Origin: an uncultured Ruminococcus sp.
GTDB taxonomy: Bacteria > Bacillota > Clostridia > Oscillospirales > Acutalibacteraceae
Assembly (NCBI GenBank): GCA_910585865.1
Contig: CAJUGO010000012.1
Coordinates: forward strand, 1-59,227
Length of the DNA: 59,227 nt
Direction of reading: 5' to 3'
Shown here: one piece after another, positions 27,943 through 37,478 of the stretch
Numbering within the stretch: position 1 is the stretch's first letter
Layout: every line of letters starts with the position of its first letter
Notes under the pieces: model-generated
Seen by the model: the letters and a program-made list of their open reading frames with translations, nothing else
What the model was told of the DNA's origin: nothing
Databases searched by the model: none
Made by a program: the position numbers and the translations under genes

Positions 27943-28353
27943 TTAATCATTTTTTGGTTCAACATTTTCTGTTTTCTTGCGTCCGAAAAAGCTTTTCTTT
28001 TCAGGGGTTTCAACAGTAGGAGATTCTTTGGCTGTATCAACAGTAGAAATACACCATTTTTTAAATTTCATTTTAACTCTGTCAGAACCGGTTTCAACAA
28101 TAATTGCATCTTCATCATCTTTAATAGCCACAACTCTGCCCATAATTCCGCCGATTGTTGTAATCTCATCACCAATTTCAAGTGAGTCACGCATCTGAGC
28201 TTCTTCTTTTTTCTTTTTTGAATTAGGTCTTAATAAGAAGAAATAAATTGCAGCAAAAATTGCAGCGTAAATTACAATCATAAGTATAAATCCATTTTGA
28301 CTTCCCGCTGCATTTTGGGTGCCGTCAGCAAGTTTTGGTAAAAAGTTTGTCAT
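27943..28353 (-). CDS. yajC: Preprotein translocase subunit YajC
   Basis: Accessory membrane protein of the SecDF-YajC complex that assists Sec-dependent export. One membrane helix (ILMIVIYAAIFAAIYFFLLR) is followed by the family motif RPNSKKKKE and the cytoplasmic LEIGDEITTIGGIMGRVVAI region. The C-terminal 30 residues are a charged tail. I chose the ATG at 28353: GAAAGGA lies 9 bp before it, while the ATG at 28371 has no site. The family is often encoded beside tgt, as here. Confidence 0.92.
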   Translation of the reverse strand: MTNFLPKLADGTQNAAGSQNGFILMIVIYAAIFAAIYFFLLRPNSKKKKEEAQMRDSLEIGDEITTIGGIMGRVVAIKDDEDAIIVETGSDRVKMKFKKWCISTVDTAKESPTVETPEKKSFFGRKKTENVEPKND

Positions 28354-28469
28354 TTTATTCATTCCTTTCATACAATGTAATGATTATATCAGTTTTATTA
28401 TTTTCTTGCAAGTAATTTCTGAATTTTTTTATTTATGCTTAAATGAAACAATAATCAATGCTGACTAAA

Positions 28470-29600
28470 TTATATTCTGACACCTAAAATATCACGATAT
28501 TTAAAATAAAATTCCGTAAAGGTACCGTTATCAAGATGTTTTCTGATTGTCTCCATAAGGTTATTGTAAAAGTACAGATTATGTATTACTGCAAGGCGCA
28601 TGCCAAGCATTTCTCCGCTCTTAATCAAGTGTCTGATATATGCTCTGGAGAAGTTTTGACAAACAGGACAGTCGCAGTGTTCATCAATGGGTAGTTCATC
28701 GGTTTCATATTTTGCATTATTAATATTTCTTACTCCATCATGAGTGAACAGTTGTCCGTGTCTTGCATTTCTGCTGGGCATAACACAGTCAAATAAATCG
28801 ATGCCTCTGGCAACGCTTTCAAGAATGTTTACAGGTGTTCCTACACCCATAAGATAGCGTATTTTATCTTTTGGCGCAAAAGGCTCCACCGCTTCAATTA
28901 TTTTATACATTGTTTCTGACGGTTCACCTACAGCAAGTCCTCCTATTGCATAACCGTCAAGATTCAGCTGCGCAATTTCCTTCATATGATCAATGCGCAA
29001 ATCTTCATAAATACCGCCTTGGTTTATAGCAAAAAGCATCTGGTCTTTGTTAATAGTATCATCAAGCTTATTAAGTCTTTTCATTTCCAAAATGCATCTT
29101 TTAAGCCATCTTGTAGTACGAGCAACACTGTCTTTAGTATATTGGTATGGGGAAGGGTTTTCAACGCATTCGTCAAATGCCATTGCAATTGTTGACGCAA
29201 GATTTGATTGAATTTGCATGCTTTCTTCAGGTCCCATAAATATTTTTCTTCCATCAATATGTGAATTAAAATAAACGCCTTCTTCTTTAATATTTCTGAG
29301 TTTTGCAAGGGAAAAAACCTGAAAGCCGCCACTGTCCGTAAGGATAGGTCCGTTCCAGCGGGTAAACTTATGAAGTCCACCCAATTGTTTTATTTTACTG
29401 TCTCCCGGACGAATATGAAGGTGGTAAGTGTTACAAAGCTGAACCTGACATTTTATATTATGTAAATCCAAAGCAGACACGCCGCCTTTAATTGCACCGC
29501 AGGTAGCGACATTCATAAACGCCGGTGTCTGTATAGTGCCGTGTACAGTGGCAAATTCGCCTCTTCTGGCATTGCCTTCTTTTTTTAGTAACTTAAACAT
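28470..29600 (-). CDS. tgt: Queuine tRNA-ribosyltransferase (tRNA-guanine transglycosylase)
   Basis: Exchanges guanine at position 34 of GUN-anticodon tRNAs for the queuosine precursor preQ1. Catalytic and substrate motifs are DSGGFQVFSL, QGGIYEDLR, and the nucleophile region GIDLFDCVMPSRNARHG. The zinc site is in CDCPVCQNFSRAYIRH. The ATG at 29600, preceded by GCAGGAGGA, gives the usual N-terminus (MFKLLKKEG); an upstream TTG would overlap queA. It is directly downstream of queA, in the same pathway. Confidence 0.97.
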   Translation of the reverse strand: MFKLLKKEGNARRGEFATVHGTIQTPAFMNVATCGAIKGGVSALDLHNIKCQVQLCNTYHLHIRPGDSKIKQLGGLHKFTRWNGPILTDSGGFQVFSLAKLRNIKEEGVYFNSHIDGRKIFMGPEESMQIQSNLASTIAMAFDECVENPSPYQYTKDSVARTTRWLKRCILEMKRLNKLDDTINKDQMLFAINQGGIYEDLRIDHMKEIAQLNLDGYAIGGLAVGEPSETMYKIIEAVEPFAPKDKIRYLMGVGTPVNILESVARGIDLFDCVMPSRNARHGQLFTHDGVRNINNAKYETDELPIDEHCDCPVCQNFSRAYIRHLIKSGEMLGMRLAVIHNLYFYNNLMETIRKHLDNGTFTEFYFKYRDILGVRI

Positions 29601-29614
29601 ATGTCCTCCTGCTT

Positions 29615-30640
29615 TTAACAAATAAACATTGCGTCTCCAAATGAAAAAAATCTATATTTTTTCTCAACTGCAGTTTTGTATGCGTCCATAATAAAATCAT
29701 ATCCTGCAAATGCAGAAACAAGCATAATTAACGTGCTTTCCGGAAGATGGAAATTAGTAATTAAACCGTCAAGTATTTTAAATTTATATCCCGGATATAT
29801 AAAAATATCGGTAAACCCTTCACATTCCTTTATTTCACCGTGATAAGAAGCTACACTTTCAAGCGTTCGGCAAGAGGTTGTACCCACAGCTATAACACGT
29901 CCGCCGTTCTTTTTAGTTTCATTTATAAGATCAGCAGTTTTCTTTGGTATTTCGTAGTGTTCACTGTGCATTTTATGGTTTGTAACATCATCAACTTTAA
30001 CGGGACGAAACGTACCGAGACCGACATGCAGCGTTACATACGCAATTTTAACACCTTTTGCTTCAATTCTTTTCATAAGTTCATTTGTAAAATGCAGCCC
30101 GGCAGTTGGAGCAGCTGCAGAGCCAAGCTCATGACTGTAAACAGTCTGATATCTTTCTTTGTCCTTTAATTCCTCTGTAATGTAAGGGGGCAGAGGCATT
30201 TGTCCTATTTTATCAAGAGTAGCAAAAAAGTTTTCATCACAGTCAAAATCTACAACCCTGTTTCCGTCTTCTTTGACTTCAGTAATTTTTGCTTTCATTA
30301 ATCCATTGCCAAAAGTAAACTCAGCTCCTGCTCGTGCTTTTTTTCCCGGTTTACAAAGAGTCTCCCACTTGTTGCCGCTAATCTGTTTCAGCAGTAAGAA
30401 TTCAACTTTTGCGCCCGTTTCTTCTTTTATTCCGTAAATTCTTGCCGGCAAAACCCTTGAATCATTTGCAACCAGCAAATCGCCTTCGTTTAAAAAATCT
30501 ATAATGTCATAAAAGTATTTGTGTTCTAATATTTTTTCACTTCTGTTAAGCACAAGCAGGCGCGAACAGTCTCTGGGTTCAATCGGAGTCTGTGCAATAA
30601 GTTCTTTCGGTAATTCGTAAAAAAAGTCGCTTGTTTTCAT
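29615..30640 (-). CDS. queA: S-adenosylmethionine:tRNA ribosyltransferase-isomerase
   Basis: Transfers and isomerises the ribosyl part of SAM onto preQ1 in tRNA to make epoxyqueuosine. The N-terminus DFFYELPKELIAQ with PRDCSRLLVL is diagnostic. LHVGLGTFRPV and NFHLPESTLIMLVSAF are present. The 341-aa length is standard. GAGGAA precedes the ATG. It is the first gene of the queA-tgt-yajC-TIGR04086 unit and diverges from asd. Confidence 0.97.
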   Translation of the reverse strand: MKTSDFFYELPKELIAQTPIEPRDCSRLLVLNRSEKILEHKYFYDIIDFLNEGDLLVANDSRVLPARIYGIKEETGAKVEFLLLKQISGNKWETLCKPGKKARAGAEFTFGNGLMKAKITEVKEDGNRVVDFDCDENFFATLDKIGQMPLPPYITEELKDKERYQTVYSHELGSAAAPTAGLHFTNELMKRIEAKGVKIAYVTLHVGLGTFRPVKVDDVTNHKMHSEHYEIPKKTADLINETKKNGGRVIAVGTTSCRTLESVASYHGEIKECEGFTDIFIYPGYKFKILDGLITNFHLPESTLIMLVSAFAGYDFIMDAYKTAVEKKYRFFSFGDAMFIC

Positions 30641-30737
30641 TTTAATTCCTCACAAGAATAATTAAAGCAATAATAAAACTGATTACAATAGAATCAGTAA
30701 AATATTGGTATAATCTAATTCAAAATTCTTAAAATAA

Positions 30738-30766
30738 TTGACATTACTGCTTTAAGATGTTATATT
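30738..30766 (+). promoter_or_regulatory. Promoter of asd-dapA-dapB with a long leader
   Basis: TTGACA (30738-30743), a 17-bp spacer and TATATT (30761-30766) preceded by an extended TGT. The coding start is 131 bp further on, leaving a leader of about 125 nt. Confidence 0.75.
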
Positions 30767-30897
30767 TATCTTAATATGAGCAGTTTGTACATATAACAGT
30801 AAAGCTGTTTTTCAGACATATCTTTTTAATATAATATATTATTTATCTGAATAAGGCAACTGCTTTTTTAAAATTTGTTTAATTCGGAGGAATTATT

Positions 30898-31983
30898 GTG
30901 AAAAAGTATAAAGTAGGAATTATTGGTGCTACCGGTATGGTTGGTCAGCGTTTTGCTCTTTTACTTGAGAATCATCCTTGGTTTGAAGTTACTGTTCTGG
31001 CAGCCAGTGCAAGAAGTGCCGGCAAAACATACGGTGAAACAGTAAAGGGAAGATGGCATATGTCAGCTGAACTTCCGGATAAGTACAAAAATATGGTTGT
31101 TGTGGATGCAGATAATGTTGATGAAGTTGTATCAAAAGTTGACTTTTGTTTCTGCGCTGTAAATATGAAAAAAGATGAAATTAAAGCTCTTGAAGACAGA
31201 TATGCAAAAGCAGAGTGTCCGATTGTATCTAATAATAGTGCTCATCGTTTTACAGATGATGTACCTATGGTTGTTCCTGAAATTAATGCAGATCACATTA
31301 AAGTAATAGACGATCAGAGAAAACGTCTTGGAACAAAAAGAGGATTTGTTGCAGTAAAATCCAATTGTTCGCTCCAAAGTTATGTTCCTGCAATTCACCC
31401 GCTTAAAGAACTTGGTGTAGACAAAGTGCTTGCTTGTACTTATCAGGCAATTTCCGGCGCAGGTAAGACATTTGATACATGGCCTGAAATGATTGATAAT
31501 GTAATTCCGTATATCGGCGGAGAAGAAGAGAAGTCGGAACAGGAGCCTCTTAAAATCTGGGGCAGTATTCAAGACGGAAAAATCGTTAAGACTGATGATA
31601 TTTCAATTACGTCACAATGTATAAGAGTGCCTGTATCTGACGGTCACACAGCTGCTGTATTTATGTCCTTTAAGGATGGTGTAAAAAAACCTACAGCGGA
31701 AGAAATTATTAATATATGGGAAAACTATAAAGGCAGGGCACAGGAACTTGATCTTCCGAGCGCGCCAAAGAATTTCATTCATTATTTTACTGAACCAGAC
31801 CATCCTCAGATTAAATCGGAAAGAAATCTTGAAAACGGTATGGCTGTATCTGTGGGAAGATTAAGACCCGATACGCAGTATGACTATAAATTTGTATGTA
31901 TGTCACACAACACGTTAAGAGGTGCTGCAGGCGGTGCTGTATTACTTGCTGAACTTCTTTGCGCAGAGGGTTATATGGACTAA
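30898..31983 (+). CDS. asd: Aspartate-semialdehyde dehydrogenase (archaeal/fungal-like type)
   Basis: NADPH-dependent reduction of aspartyl phosphate to the semialdehyde, the branch point to lysine/diaminopimelate, threonine and methionine. The Rossmann motif is GIIGATGMVGQRFA, and the catalytic Cys lies in KSNCSLQSYVPAI. The spacing and the longer length (361 aa) fit the archaeal/fungal ASADH subgroup rather than the common bacterial form. GGAGG lies 8 bp before a GTG start at 30898. It heads a unit with dapA (15 bp later) and dapB. Confidence 0.93.
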   Translation: MKKYKVGIIGATGMVGQRFALLLENHPWFEVTVLAASARSAGKTYGETVKGRWHMSAELPDKYKNMVVVDADNVDEVVSKVDFCFCAVNMKKDEIKALEDRYAKAECPIVSNNSAHRFTDDVPMVVPEINADHIKVIDDQRKRLGTKRGFVAVKSNCSLQSYVPAIHPLKELGVDKVLACTYQAISGAGKTFDTWPEMIDNVIPYIGGEEEKSEQEPLKIWGSIQDGKIVKTDDISITSQCIRVPVSDGHTAAVFMSFKDGVKKPTAEEIINIWENYKGRAQELDLPSAPKNFIHYFTEPDHPQIKSERNLENGMAVSVGRLRPDTQYDYKFVCMSHNTLRGAAGGAVLLAELLCAEGYMD

Positions 31984-31998
31984 TTTTGGAGGTATACC

Positions 31999-32898
31999 AT
32001 GGCTAATCATATTTTTACCGGCTCGGGTGTTGCGATTATTACACCTATGAAATCCGACGGAAGTGTTAATTATGAAGTTTTAGAACAGCTTGTTGAATTT
32101 CATATTAATAACAAAACTGATGCAATTATTGTTTGCGGAACAACAGGAGAAGCTGCTACTTTATCGGAAAAAGAGCATTGTGACGTTATTTCATTTGTTG
32201 CAGAAAAAATAAACGGCAGAATTCCTGTTATTGCAGGCACAGGAAGTAATGATACATCTACTGCTGTCATGCTTTCTAAATCAGCTGCAAAAACAGGAGC
32301 AGATGCACTTCTTTGTGTAACACCGTACTATAATAAAACATCTCAGGCTGGTCTTATAAAGCATTTTAATATTATAGCAGATTCCGTAGATATTCCTGTT
32401 ATTTTATATAATGTTCCTTCAAGAACAGGCTGTAATATTCAGCCAAAAACATATCAGGAGCTTTGTAAGCATCCAAATATTGTTGCTGCAAAGGAAGCAA
32501 GCGGCAATATTTCACAGGTTGCGCTTATTCGTTCGCTTTGCGGTGATAATCTTGATATTTATTCAGGCAATGATGACCAAACGGTACCGTTTATGTCTCT
32601 TGGTGCACTTGGAGTAATATCAGTATTTGCAAATATTTGTCCTGCTGAAATGCATCAGATTTGCCAGTATTGTCTTGACAATGATTTTGCCCAGGCACAA
32701 AAACTTAACTTCCATTATCTGGAACTGATGAATATCCTTTTCAGTGATGTGAATCCTATTCCGATAAAAACAGCCATGAATCTTTATGGATTTGACGCAG
32801 GCGAATGCAGACTTCCGCTTGTTCAAATGAGTGTTTCAGGCTATCATGACTTAAAGGATTGTCTTGAAAAATATGACCTTTTAGGCAAGAATAAGTAA
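31999..32898 (+). CDS. dapA: 4-hydroxy-tetrahydrodipicolinate synthase
   Basis: Condenses pyruvate with aspartate semialdehyde. The Schiff-base lysine is in NIVAAKEASGNIS. GTTGEAATLSEKEH, the Tyr motif VTPYYNKTSQ and YNVPSRTG are intact. The length is 299 aa. TTGGAGGT precedes the ATG. It lies between asd and dapB, its substrate supplier and product user. Confidence 0.97.
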   Translation: MANHIFTGSGVAIITPMKSDGSVNYEVLEQLVEFHINNKTDAIIVCGTTGEAATLSEKEHCDVISFVAEKINGRIPVIAGTGSNDTSTAVMLSKSAAKTGADALLCVTPYYNKTSQAGLIKHFNIIADSVDIPVILYNVPSRTGCNIQPKTYQELCKHPNIVAAKEASGNISQVALIRSLCGDNLDIYSGNDDQTVPFMSLGALGVISVFANICPAEMHQICQYCLDNDFAQAQKLNFHYLELMNILFSDVNPIPIKTAMNLYGFDAGECRLPLVQMSVSGYHDLKDCLEKYDLLGKNK

Positions 32899-32928
32899 AA
32901 AATCACGAAGTTTAAAGGGGAATTTTAA

Positions 32929-33693
32929 ATGGTTAATATAGCTGTTGTCGGATGCAGCGGAAAAATGGGATATTATGTAGTTGAGGCAATAACAAACAGA
33001 AATGATTGTAAAGTCTTATTCGGCATTGATTTATATGTAAACAATAATTATGATTTCAATGTTTACAAAAGCTTTGATGAGACAAATGAAATACCTGATG
33101 TTATTATTGATTTTTCCAAACCTTCGTCTCTTGATGGAATGCTTACATTTGCAAAAAACAATTCAGTTCCATGCGTAATTTGTACAACAGGTTATTCTAA
33201 GGAACAGGTTGCACAAATAAAAGAGGCCTCTGATAAAATTGCTGTGTTTTATTCAGGTAATATGTCACTTGGAATAAACCTTTTAATCGAGCTTGCTAAG
33301 GAAGCATCAAAGGTTATTGGAAATCAGTTTGATATTGAGATTATAGAAAAACATCACAATCTGAAAGTTGATGCACCGAGTGGTACGGCGCTTATGATTG
33401 CGGACGGAATTTCGGAAACGTTGGAAAAAGAACCGCAGTATGTTTATGACAGACATAGCTACAGAAAAAAACGCTCCGAAAATGAAATAGGTATTCATTC
33501 TGTACGCGGTGGTTCAATTGTAGGTGAGCACGAGGTGATTTTTGCCGGTCATGATGAAGTTGTAACTATCTCACATCAGGCTCAGTCAAAAGAAGTTTTT
33601 GCTGTCGGTGCAGCAAATGCAGCTGTATTTCTTTCGGAACAGAAACCGGGTATGTATGATATGGGAGATTTGCTTGCATCAAAGATGAACTGA
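32929..33693 (+). CDS. dapB: 4-hydroxy-tetrahydrodipicolinate reductase
   Basis: NAD(P)H-dependent reduction of the DapA product. VVGCSGKMGYYV is the cofactor loop, and EKHHNLKVDAPSGTAL holds the substrate-binding and catalytic residues. GGSIVGEHEVIFAGHDE is the second conserved block. The length, 254 aa, is normal. AAAGGGG precedes the ATG. A terminator follows 12 bp after the stop. Confidence 0.97.
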   Translation: MVNIAVVGCSGKMGYYVVEAITNRNDCKVLFGIDLYVNNNYDFNVYKSFDETNEIPDVIIDFSKPSSLDGMLTFAKNNSVPCVICTTGYSKEQVAQIKEASDKIAVFYSGNMSLGINLLIELAKEASKVIGNQFDIEIIEKHHNLKVDAPSGTALMIADGISETLEKEPQYVYDRHSYRKKRSENEIGIHSVRGGSIVGEHEVIFAGHDEVVTISHQAQSKEVFAVGAANAAVFLSEQKPGMYDMGDLLASKMN

Positions 33694-33705
33694 TAAATTA
33701 AATTT

Positions 33706-33737
33706 AAAGCACGGTATTTATGCCGTGCTTTCTTTTA
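33706..33737 (+). terminator. Terminator of asd-dapA-dapB
   Basis: Stem AAAGCACGG / CCGTGCTTT (33706-33714 with 33723-33731) followed by TCTTTTAT. Confidence 0.85.
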
Positions 33738-33863
33738 TGTACCAAATTCATTACTTTTATCATATTATATATTGTAATATTTAAATGAATATTATCAACA
33801 AGTAGGCTGTCGTTATATGCTTATGCAATGACTACAGCAAAAAATAAAATAAGGATGAAAGTT

Positions 33864-34091
33864 ATGGAAAGAAATTTAATAATGTTTAGCTCAGTAACAT
33901 TTGCAATGAAGGGCAAAAATATATTAATGAAAAATAATATATTTTCTAAGGTTGTCAGAACACCAATGTATTTGCAAAACAAATCATGTGGTTATAGCCT
34001 GATTTTAAATAATGATATTGACAAAGCTATGGGAATTTTGAGGAGCAACGGAATCTCCGTGTTGGGTACTGCTGCCGTAGATAGATTATGA
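33864..34091 (+). CDS. DUF3343 (putative Se/S carrier-like) protein
   Basis: Short cytoplasmic protein (75 aa). It has the DUF3343 pattern: an N-terminal strand (MFSSVTFAMKGKNIL), then KSCGYSLILNNDIDKAM with the conserved Cys, and a final GISVLG. The family is proposed, not proven, to carry sulfur or selenium. It overlaps the start of a cysteine desulfurase gene by 4 bp (ATGA), which suits a persulfide acceptor. I chose the ATG at 33864, as AAGGATG lies upstream of it; the ATG at 33828 has no site. Confidence 0.75.
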   Translation: MERNLIMFSSVTFAMKGKNILMKNNIFSKVVRTPMYLQNKSCGYSLILNNDIDKAMGILRSNGISVLGTAAVDRL

Positions 34092-35254
34092 TATATTTTG
34101 ATAACGGAGCAACTACCTTCCCAAAGCCCGTTTCGGTAAAAAATGCAGTAAACAGTGTGTTGTCAAATTACGGAGCAAATCCGGGACGAAGCGGGCATAA
34201 GATGTCAGTAAAATCATCTGAGATAATATATGAATGCCGGGAAAACATTTCTAAACTTTTTGGAACTGATAATCCCGAAAAAGTAATTTTTACAATTAAT
34301 TGCACTGCTGCACTGAATACGGTCATAAAGGGAGTTTTAAAGCGCGGAGATCATGCTGTAATATCATCGCTAGAGCATAATGCCGTTGTAAGACCGCTTG
34401 AGTTTTTAACAAAAAACGGTGTTGAGTATTCTGTAGCAGATTACGTTCCGTATGATGATGAAGCCACAATAGACAATTTTAGACAGGCAATAAAGTCAAA
34501 TACAAAACTTGTAATATGCACGCACGCATCAAATGTATTTGGTGTTAAGCTTCCTGTTGAAAGAATAGGTGCACTTTGCAAAATATACGGAATACTGTTT
34601 TGTGTTGATGTCGCCCAAACAGCAGGAGTAATCCCTATCTCTCTCAAAGATAATTATATAGATTTCATATGTGCCGCAGGGCATAAAGGGCTTTACGGAC
34701 CTATGGGAACCGGATTACTGGTAATTAATTCAGATACTCTTCCCGACGGCTTGGTACAAGGAGGTACAGGCAGTGATTCTGCTAATACTCAGCAACCGGA
34801 AGCATTGCCGGATAAGTATGAAAGCGGAACACCGAATCTTCCCGGAATTGCAGGACTTAATGCCGGAATTAAGTATATTTTAAGAAAAGATATAAATAGA
34901 ATTTCAGATTATGAAATGACACTGTCTCAAAAACTTTATGATCAATTAAATTTAATTGATGGCGTAATTCTATATACTAAGAGACCGGAAAAACGATGGA
35001 GTGTGCCTGTGATTTCATTTAATATCAATAATCTTGACAGTGAAGAAGTATCGGAAATTCTTAACAGAAAGTTTAATATAGCTGTAAGAGCTGGATTACA
35101 CTGTGCACCTTTGGCTCATAAATCTTTTGGCACTATTGAAACAGGTACAGTAAGAGCCGTTGTTTCAACCTTTACAACTGTTAATGATATTAATTATTTT
35201 GCAAATTCCGTAAGAAAAATTTGCTATGACAATAAAATTAAAAAAAGGAATTAA
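34088..35254 (+). CDS. Cysteine desulfurase / selenocysteine lyase family protein
   Basis: PLP-dependent enzyme that removes sulfur from cysteine as a persulfide. The N-terminus IYFDNGATTFPKP and the block SSLEHNAVVRPLEFL are typical. CVDVAQTAGVIPI and the PLP lysine in AAGHKGLYGPMGTGLL follow. The active-site Cys is in RAGLHCAPLAHKSFG. The 388-aa length and the H-C-A-P loop fit the SufS/CsdA-like clade found in clostridia. It is coupled to DUF3343, so that protein may receive its sulfur. Confidence 0.9.
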   Translation: MIYFDNGATTFPKPVSVKNAVNSVLSNYGANPGRSGHKMSVKSSEIIYECRENISKLFGTDNPEKVIFTINCTAALNTVIKGVLKRGDHAVISSLEHNAVVRPLEFLTKNGVEYSVADYVPYDDEATIDNFRQAIKSNTKLVICTHASNVFGVKLPVERIGALCKIYGILFCVDVAQTAGVIPISLKDNYIDFICAAGHKGLYGPMGTGLLVINSDTLPDGLVQGGTGSDSANTQQPEALPDKYESGTPNLPGIAGLNAGIKYILRKDINRISDYEMTLSQKLYDQLNLIDGVILYTKRPEKRWSVPVISFNINNLDSEEVSEILNRKFNIAVRAGLHCAPLAHKSFGTIETGTVRAVVSTFTTVNDINYFANSVRKICYDNKIKKRN

Positions 35255-35265
35255 AATAGTTGCAA

Positions 35266-35294
35266 TTGACGATGAAAATATGTTAAAATACTAT
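35266..35294 (+). promoter_or_regulatory. Promoter of cdaA-ybbR
   Basis: TTGACG (35266-35271), 17-bp spacer, TACTAT (35289-35294), 35 bp before the start codon. Confidence 0.65.
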
Positions 35295-35328
35295 TGTAAC
35301 TAATGCAAATAAGGAAGGAGGAAATGAT

Positions 35329-36204
35329 TTGGAATTTATTAATAATATTTTTTCTATTTTAAAAACTATACAATTCAGAGATATCATTGATATTCTCGCA
35401 ATTGCTCTTATAATTTTCGGTTTGTTTAAACTCGTTCAGGAAACAAGAGCTGTTCAGCTTTTAAAAGGCGTTTTGTTATTAATAATTTTATATTTTATTT
35501 CCTCACTTTTCGGTCTTGTTATGCTCTCTTCTTTATTAAGAACCTTTTTTGAAGCGGCAGTGGTTGTTATTGCAATCATATTTCAGCCTGAAATCAGAAA
35601 GGCTCTTGAGCAAATGGGCAGAAACAATACCTACAAAAAATATATAAAAATTTTTGCAAAGCACCGAAAGGGCGATGAATGGAAAAAAGCAGTAAAAAAA
35701 TCAATTGTTGATGCTGCTGATACTGCTATACTTTTTTCCCGTTCAAAAACCGGAGCTTTACTTGTTTTTGAGCGTGAAACCAGATTGTCTGATATAGCTT
35801 CAACAGGTACTGTAATTGATGCTGAAACATCAGTTGCTTTGTTTGGCAACATTTTTTTCAACAAAGCTCCGCTTCATGACGGTGCAAGTATAATTCGTGA
35901 TGGTAAGCTGTTTGCGGCAGGATGTATTCTGCCGCTTACCGATAATAAAAATGTTGACATAAACCTTGGAACACGACACAGGGCTGCTCTTGGGATAAGC
36001 GAGCAGAGTGATGCAATTGTTCTTGTTGTCAGCGAGGAGACCGGTGTTATTTCTTTGGCAATAAACGGAATTTTACTTCGTGAATTTACTCGTGATAAAC
36101 TTATAGATAAACTTGAAGAATTTTTAATTGAAGATCAAGGATATTATGATGATGAAGATACTCCGAAAAAACTGTTTCAAAGGAAGGTGAAGGATGATAA
36201 ATGA
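35329..36204 (+). CDS. cdaA: Diadenylate cyclase CdaA
   Basis: Membrane-bound enzyme that makes cyclic di-AMP from two ATP. Two to three N-terminal hydrophobic segments (about residues 18-85) precede the DAC domain. The catalytic motifs are PLHDGASIIRDGKLFAAGC (DGA) and GTRHRAALGISE (RHR). The length is 291 aa. The start is a TTG at 35329 behind AAGGAGG; the nearer ATG is out of frame. It overlaps ybbR by 4 bp, the usual arrangement in Firmicutes, where glmM often follows; glmM does not follow here. Confidence 0.95.
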   Translation: MEFINNIFSILKTIQFRDIIDILAIALIIFGLFKLVQETRAVQLLKGVLLLIILYFISSLFGLVMLSSLLRTFFEAAVVVIAIIFQPEIRKALEQMGRNNTYKKYIKIFAKHRKGDEWKKAVKKSIVDAADTAILFSRSKTGALLVFERETRLSDIASTGTVIDAETSVALFGNIFFNKAPLHDGASIIRDGKLFAAGCILPLTDNKNVDINLGTRHRAALGISEQSDAIVLVVSEETGVISLAINGILLREFTRDKLIDKLEEFLIEDQGYYDDEDTPKKLFQRKVKDDK

Positions 36205-37460
36205 AAAATTTCAGGTTTTCTTTTAACAATCTCCTTCAGAATAATAAGTTTTTGCTTATTATAGCTTTGCTTATATCAGTTTCAGTCTGGCTTTATATGA
36301 GTACCGGATCATCAAATGATACTACTGTAACAGTTGGCAATATTCCGATTCAGATTGAACTTTCCGATGAAGCAAATAACAATGGTTTAATGATTTTTTC
36401 AAATAGTGAAAAAACCGCTTCTGTTACAGTGACCGGAAATAGAGCTGTGCTCGGTTCGATAAGTGAAAAGGATATAACCGTTACAGCTGCTGCTAACAGC
36501 ATTGACTCTTCAGGCAATTATTCATTGTCAGTTTCTGCTGTAAAAACTAATCCAGGTGCAAACTTTCAAATTATATCAACTGTCACCCCATCTACAGTAA
36601 ATGTGATTATTGACTATCTTAGGGAAGCATCTTTTCCTATTCAGGAAAACGTTGTGTACAAGGTAGCTGAAGGCTACTATGCATCAACGGCTTTATCATC
36701 AAAAGAAATTAAAATCTCCGGTCCGCAAACTGAAATTTCAAAAATAGCTAAAGTATCAGCTGTATCCGAAATAAACGGAACGCTTAATAATACGGCGACT
36801 ACTGATGCTACAATAATTCTTTATGATGAAAACAATCAAGAAATTTCTGCAGATTTATTTACTATGGAATTTACAACGGTTGAAGCCTCGATTTCCGTGC
36901 TTCCTGAAAAAACTGTTAAGGTTAAACCGATTTTTATTAATAAACCATCAGGACTTGAGATTACTGATGAAATGATCTCAATTGAGCCTGACAATATTCT
37001 TCTCGCCGGACCAAAGGATATATTGGATAAAACTTCTTCTGTTAATCTTCAATCCATAGATTTCACTTCATTGACCAACAAAGTTGTTGAGTTTCCGTCT
37101 CTCGGTATCAATATACCAACTGATTGCAAAAATATCAGTAACTCAACATCAGCTAAAGTCACACTAGACTTGAGTAAGCTTTCCAGTAAATCTATTACTG
37201 CAAGTAAATTCAAAGTTGCCGGTCTTTCTTCTGATTATACAGCCGAGGTAACTCAAAACAGCATTACAGTTAATGTAATTGGACCTGAAAGTGAACTAAA
37301 AAACCTCAATTCAGATAAAATTACCGGTATCATTGATACATCGGATTTACAGGGAACAATAGGTTCAGTACAAATGCCTCTTACTTTTGAAATCAGCGGA
37401 ACAAAATCGTGCTGGATTCATGGAACTTATAAAGCAAATCTTACAATATCGGAAAAATAA
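36201..37460 (+). CDS. ybbR: YbbR-domain protein (CdaA regulator CdaR)
   Basis: Membrane-anchored extracytoplasmic protein that binds and regulates CdaA in related bacteria. An N-terminal helix (about residues 15-31, LLIIALLISVSVWLYM) is followed by about four YbbR repeats, each with a pattern like VTVTGNRAVLGSI, IKISGPQTEISKI, ILLAGPKDILDK and VNVIGPESELKNL. The length is 419 aa. It is coupled to cdaA by an ATGA overlap. A strong terminator follows 18 bp later. Confidence 0.92.
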   Translation: MKNFRFSFNNLLQNNKFLLIIALLISVSVWLYMSTGSSNDTTVTVGNIPIQIELSDEANNNGLMIFSNSEKTASVTVTGNRAVLGSISEKDITVTAAANSIDSSGNYSLSVSAVKTNPGANFQIISTVTPSTVNVIIDYLREASFPIQENVVYKVAEGYYASTALSSKEIKISGPQTEISKIAKVSAVSEINGTLNNTATTDATIILYDENNQEISADLFTMEFTTVEASISVLPEKTVKVKPIFINKPSGLEITDEMISIEPDNILLAGPKDILDKTSSVNLQSIDFTSLTNKVVEFPSLGINIPTDCKNISNSTSAKVTLDLSKLSSKSITASKFKVAGLSSDYTAEVTQNSITVNVIGPESELKNLNSDKITGIIDTSDLQGTIGSVQMPLTFEISGTKSCWIHGTYKANLTISEK

Positions 37461-37478
37461 CTATTATTGTAAAATATT

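Noticed and set aside
30767..30897. Lysine riboswitch before asd
   Set aside because: The leader is too short, and I do not see the conserved lysine-riboswitch core; only simple pairings are visible.
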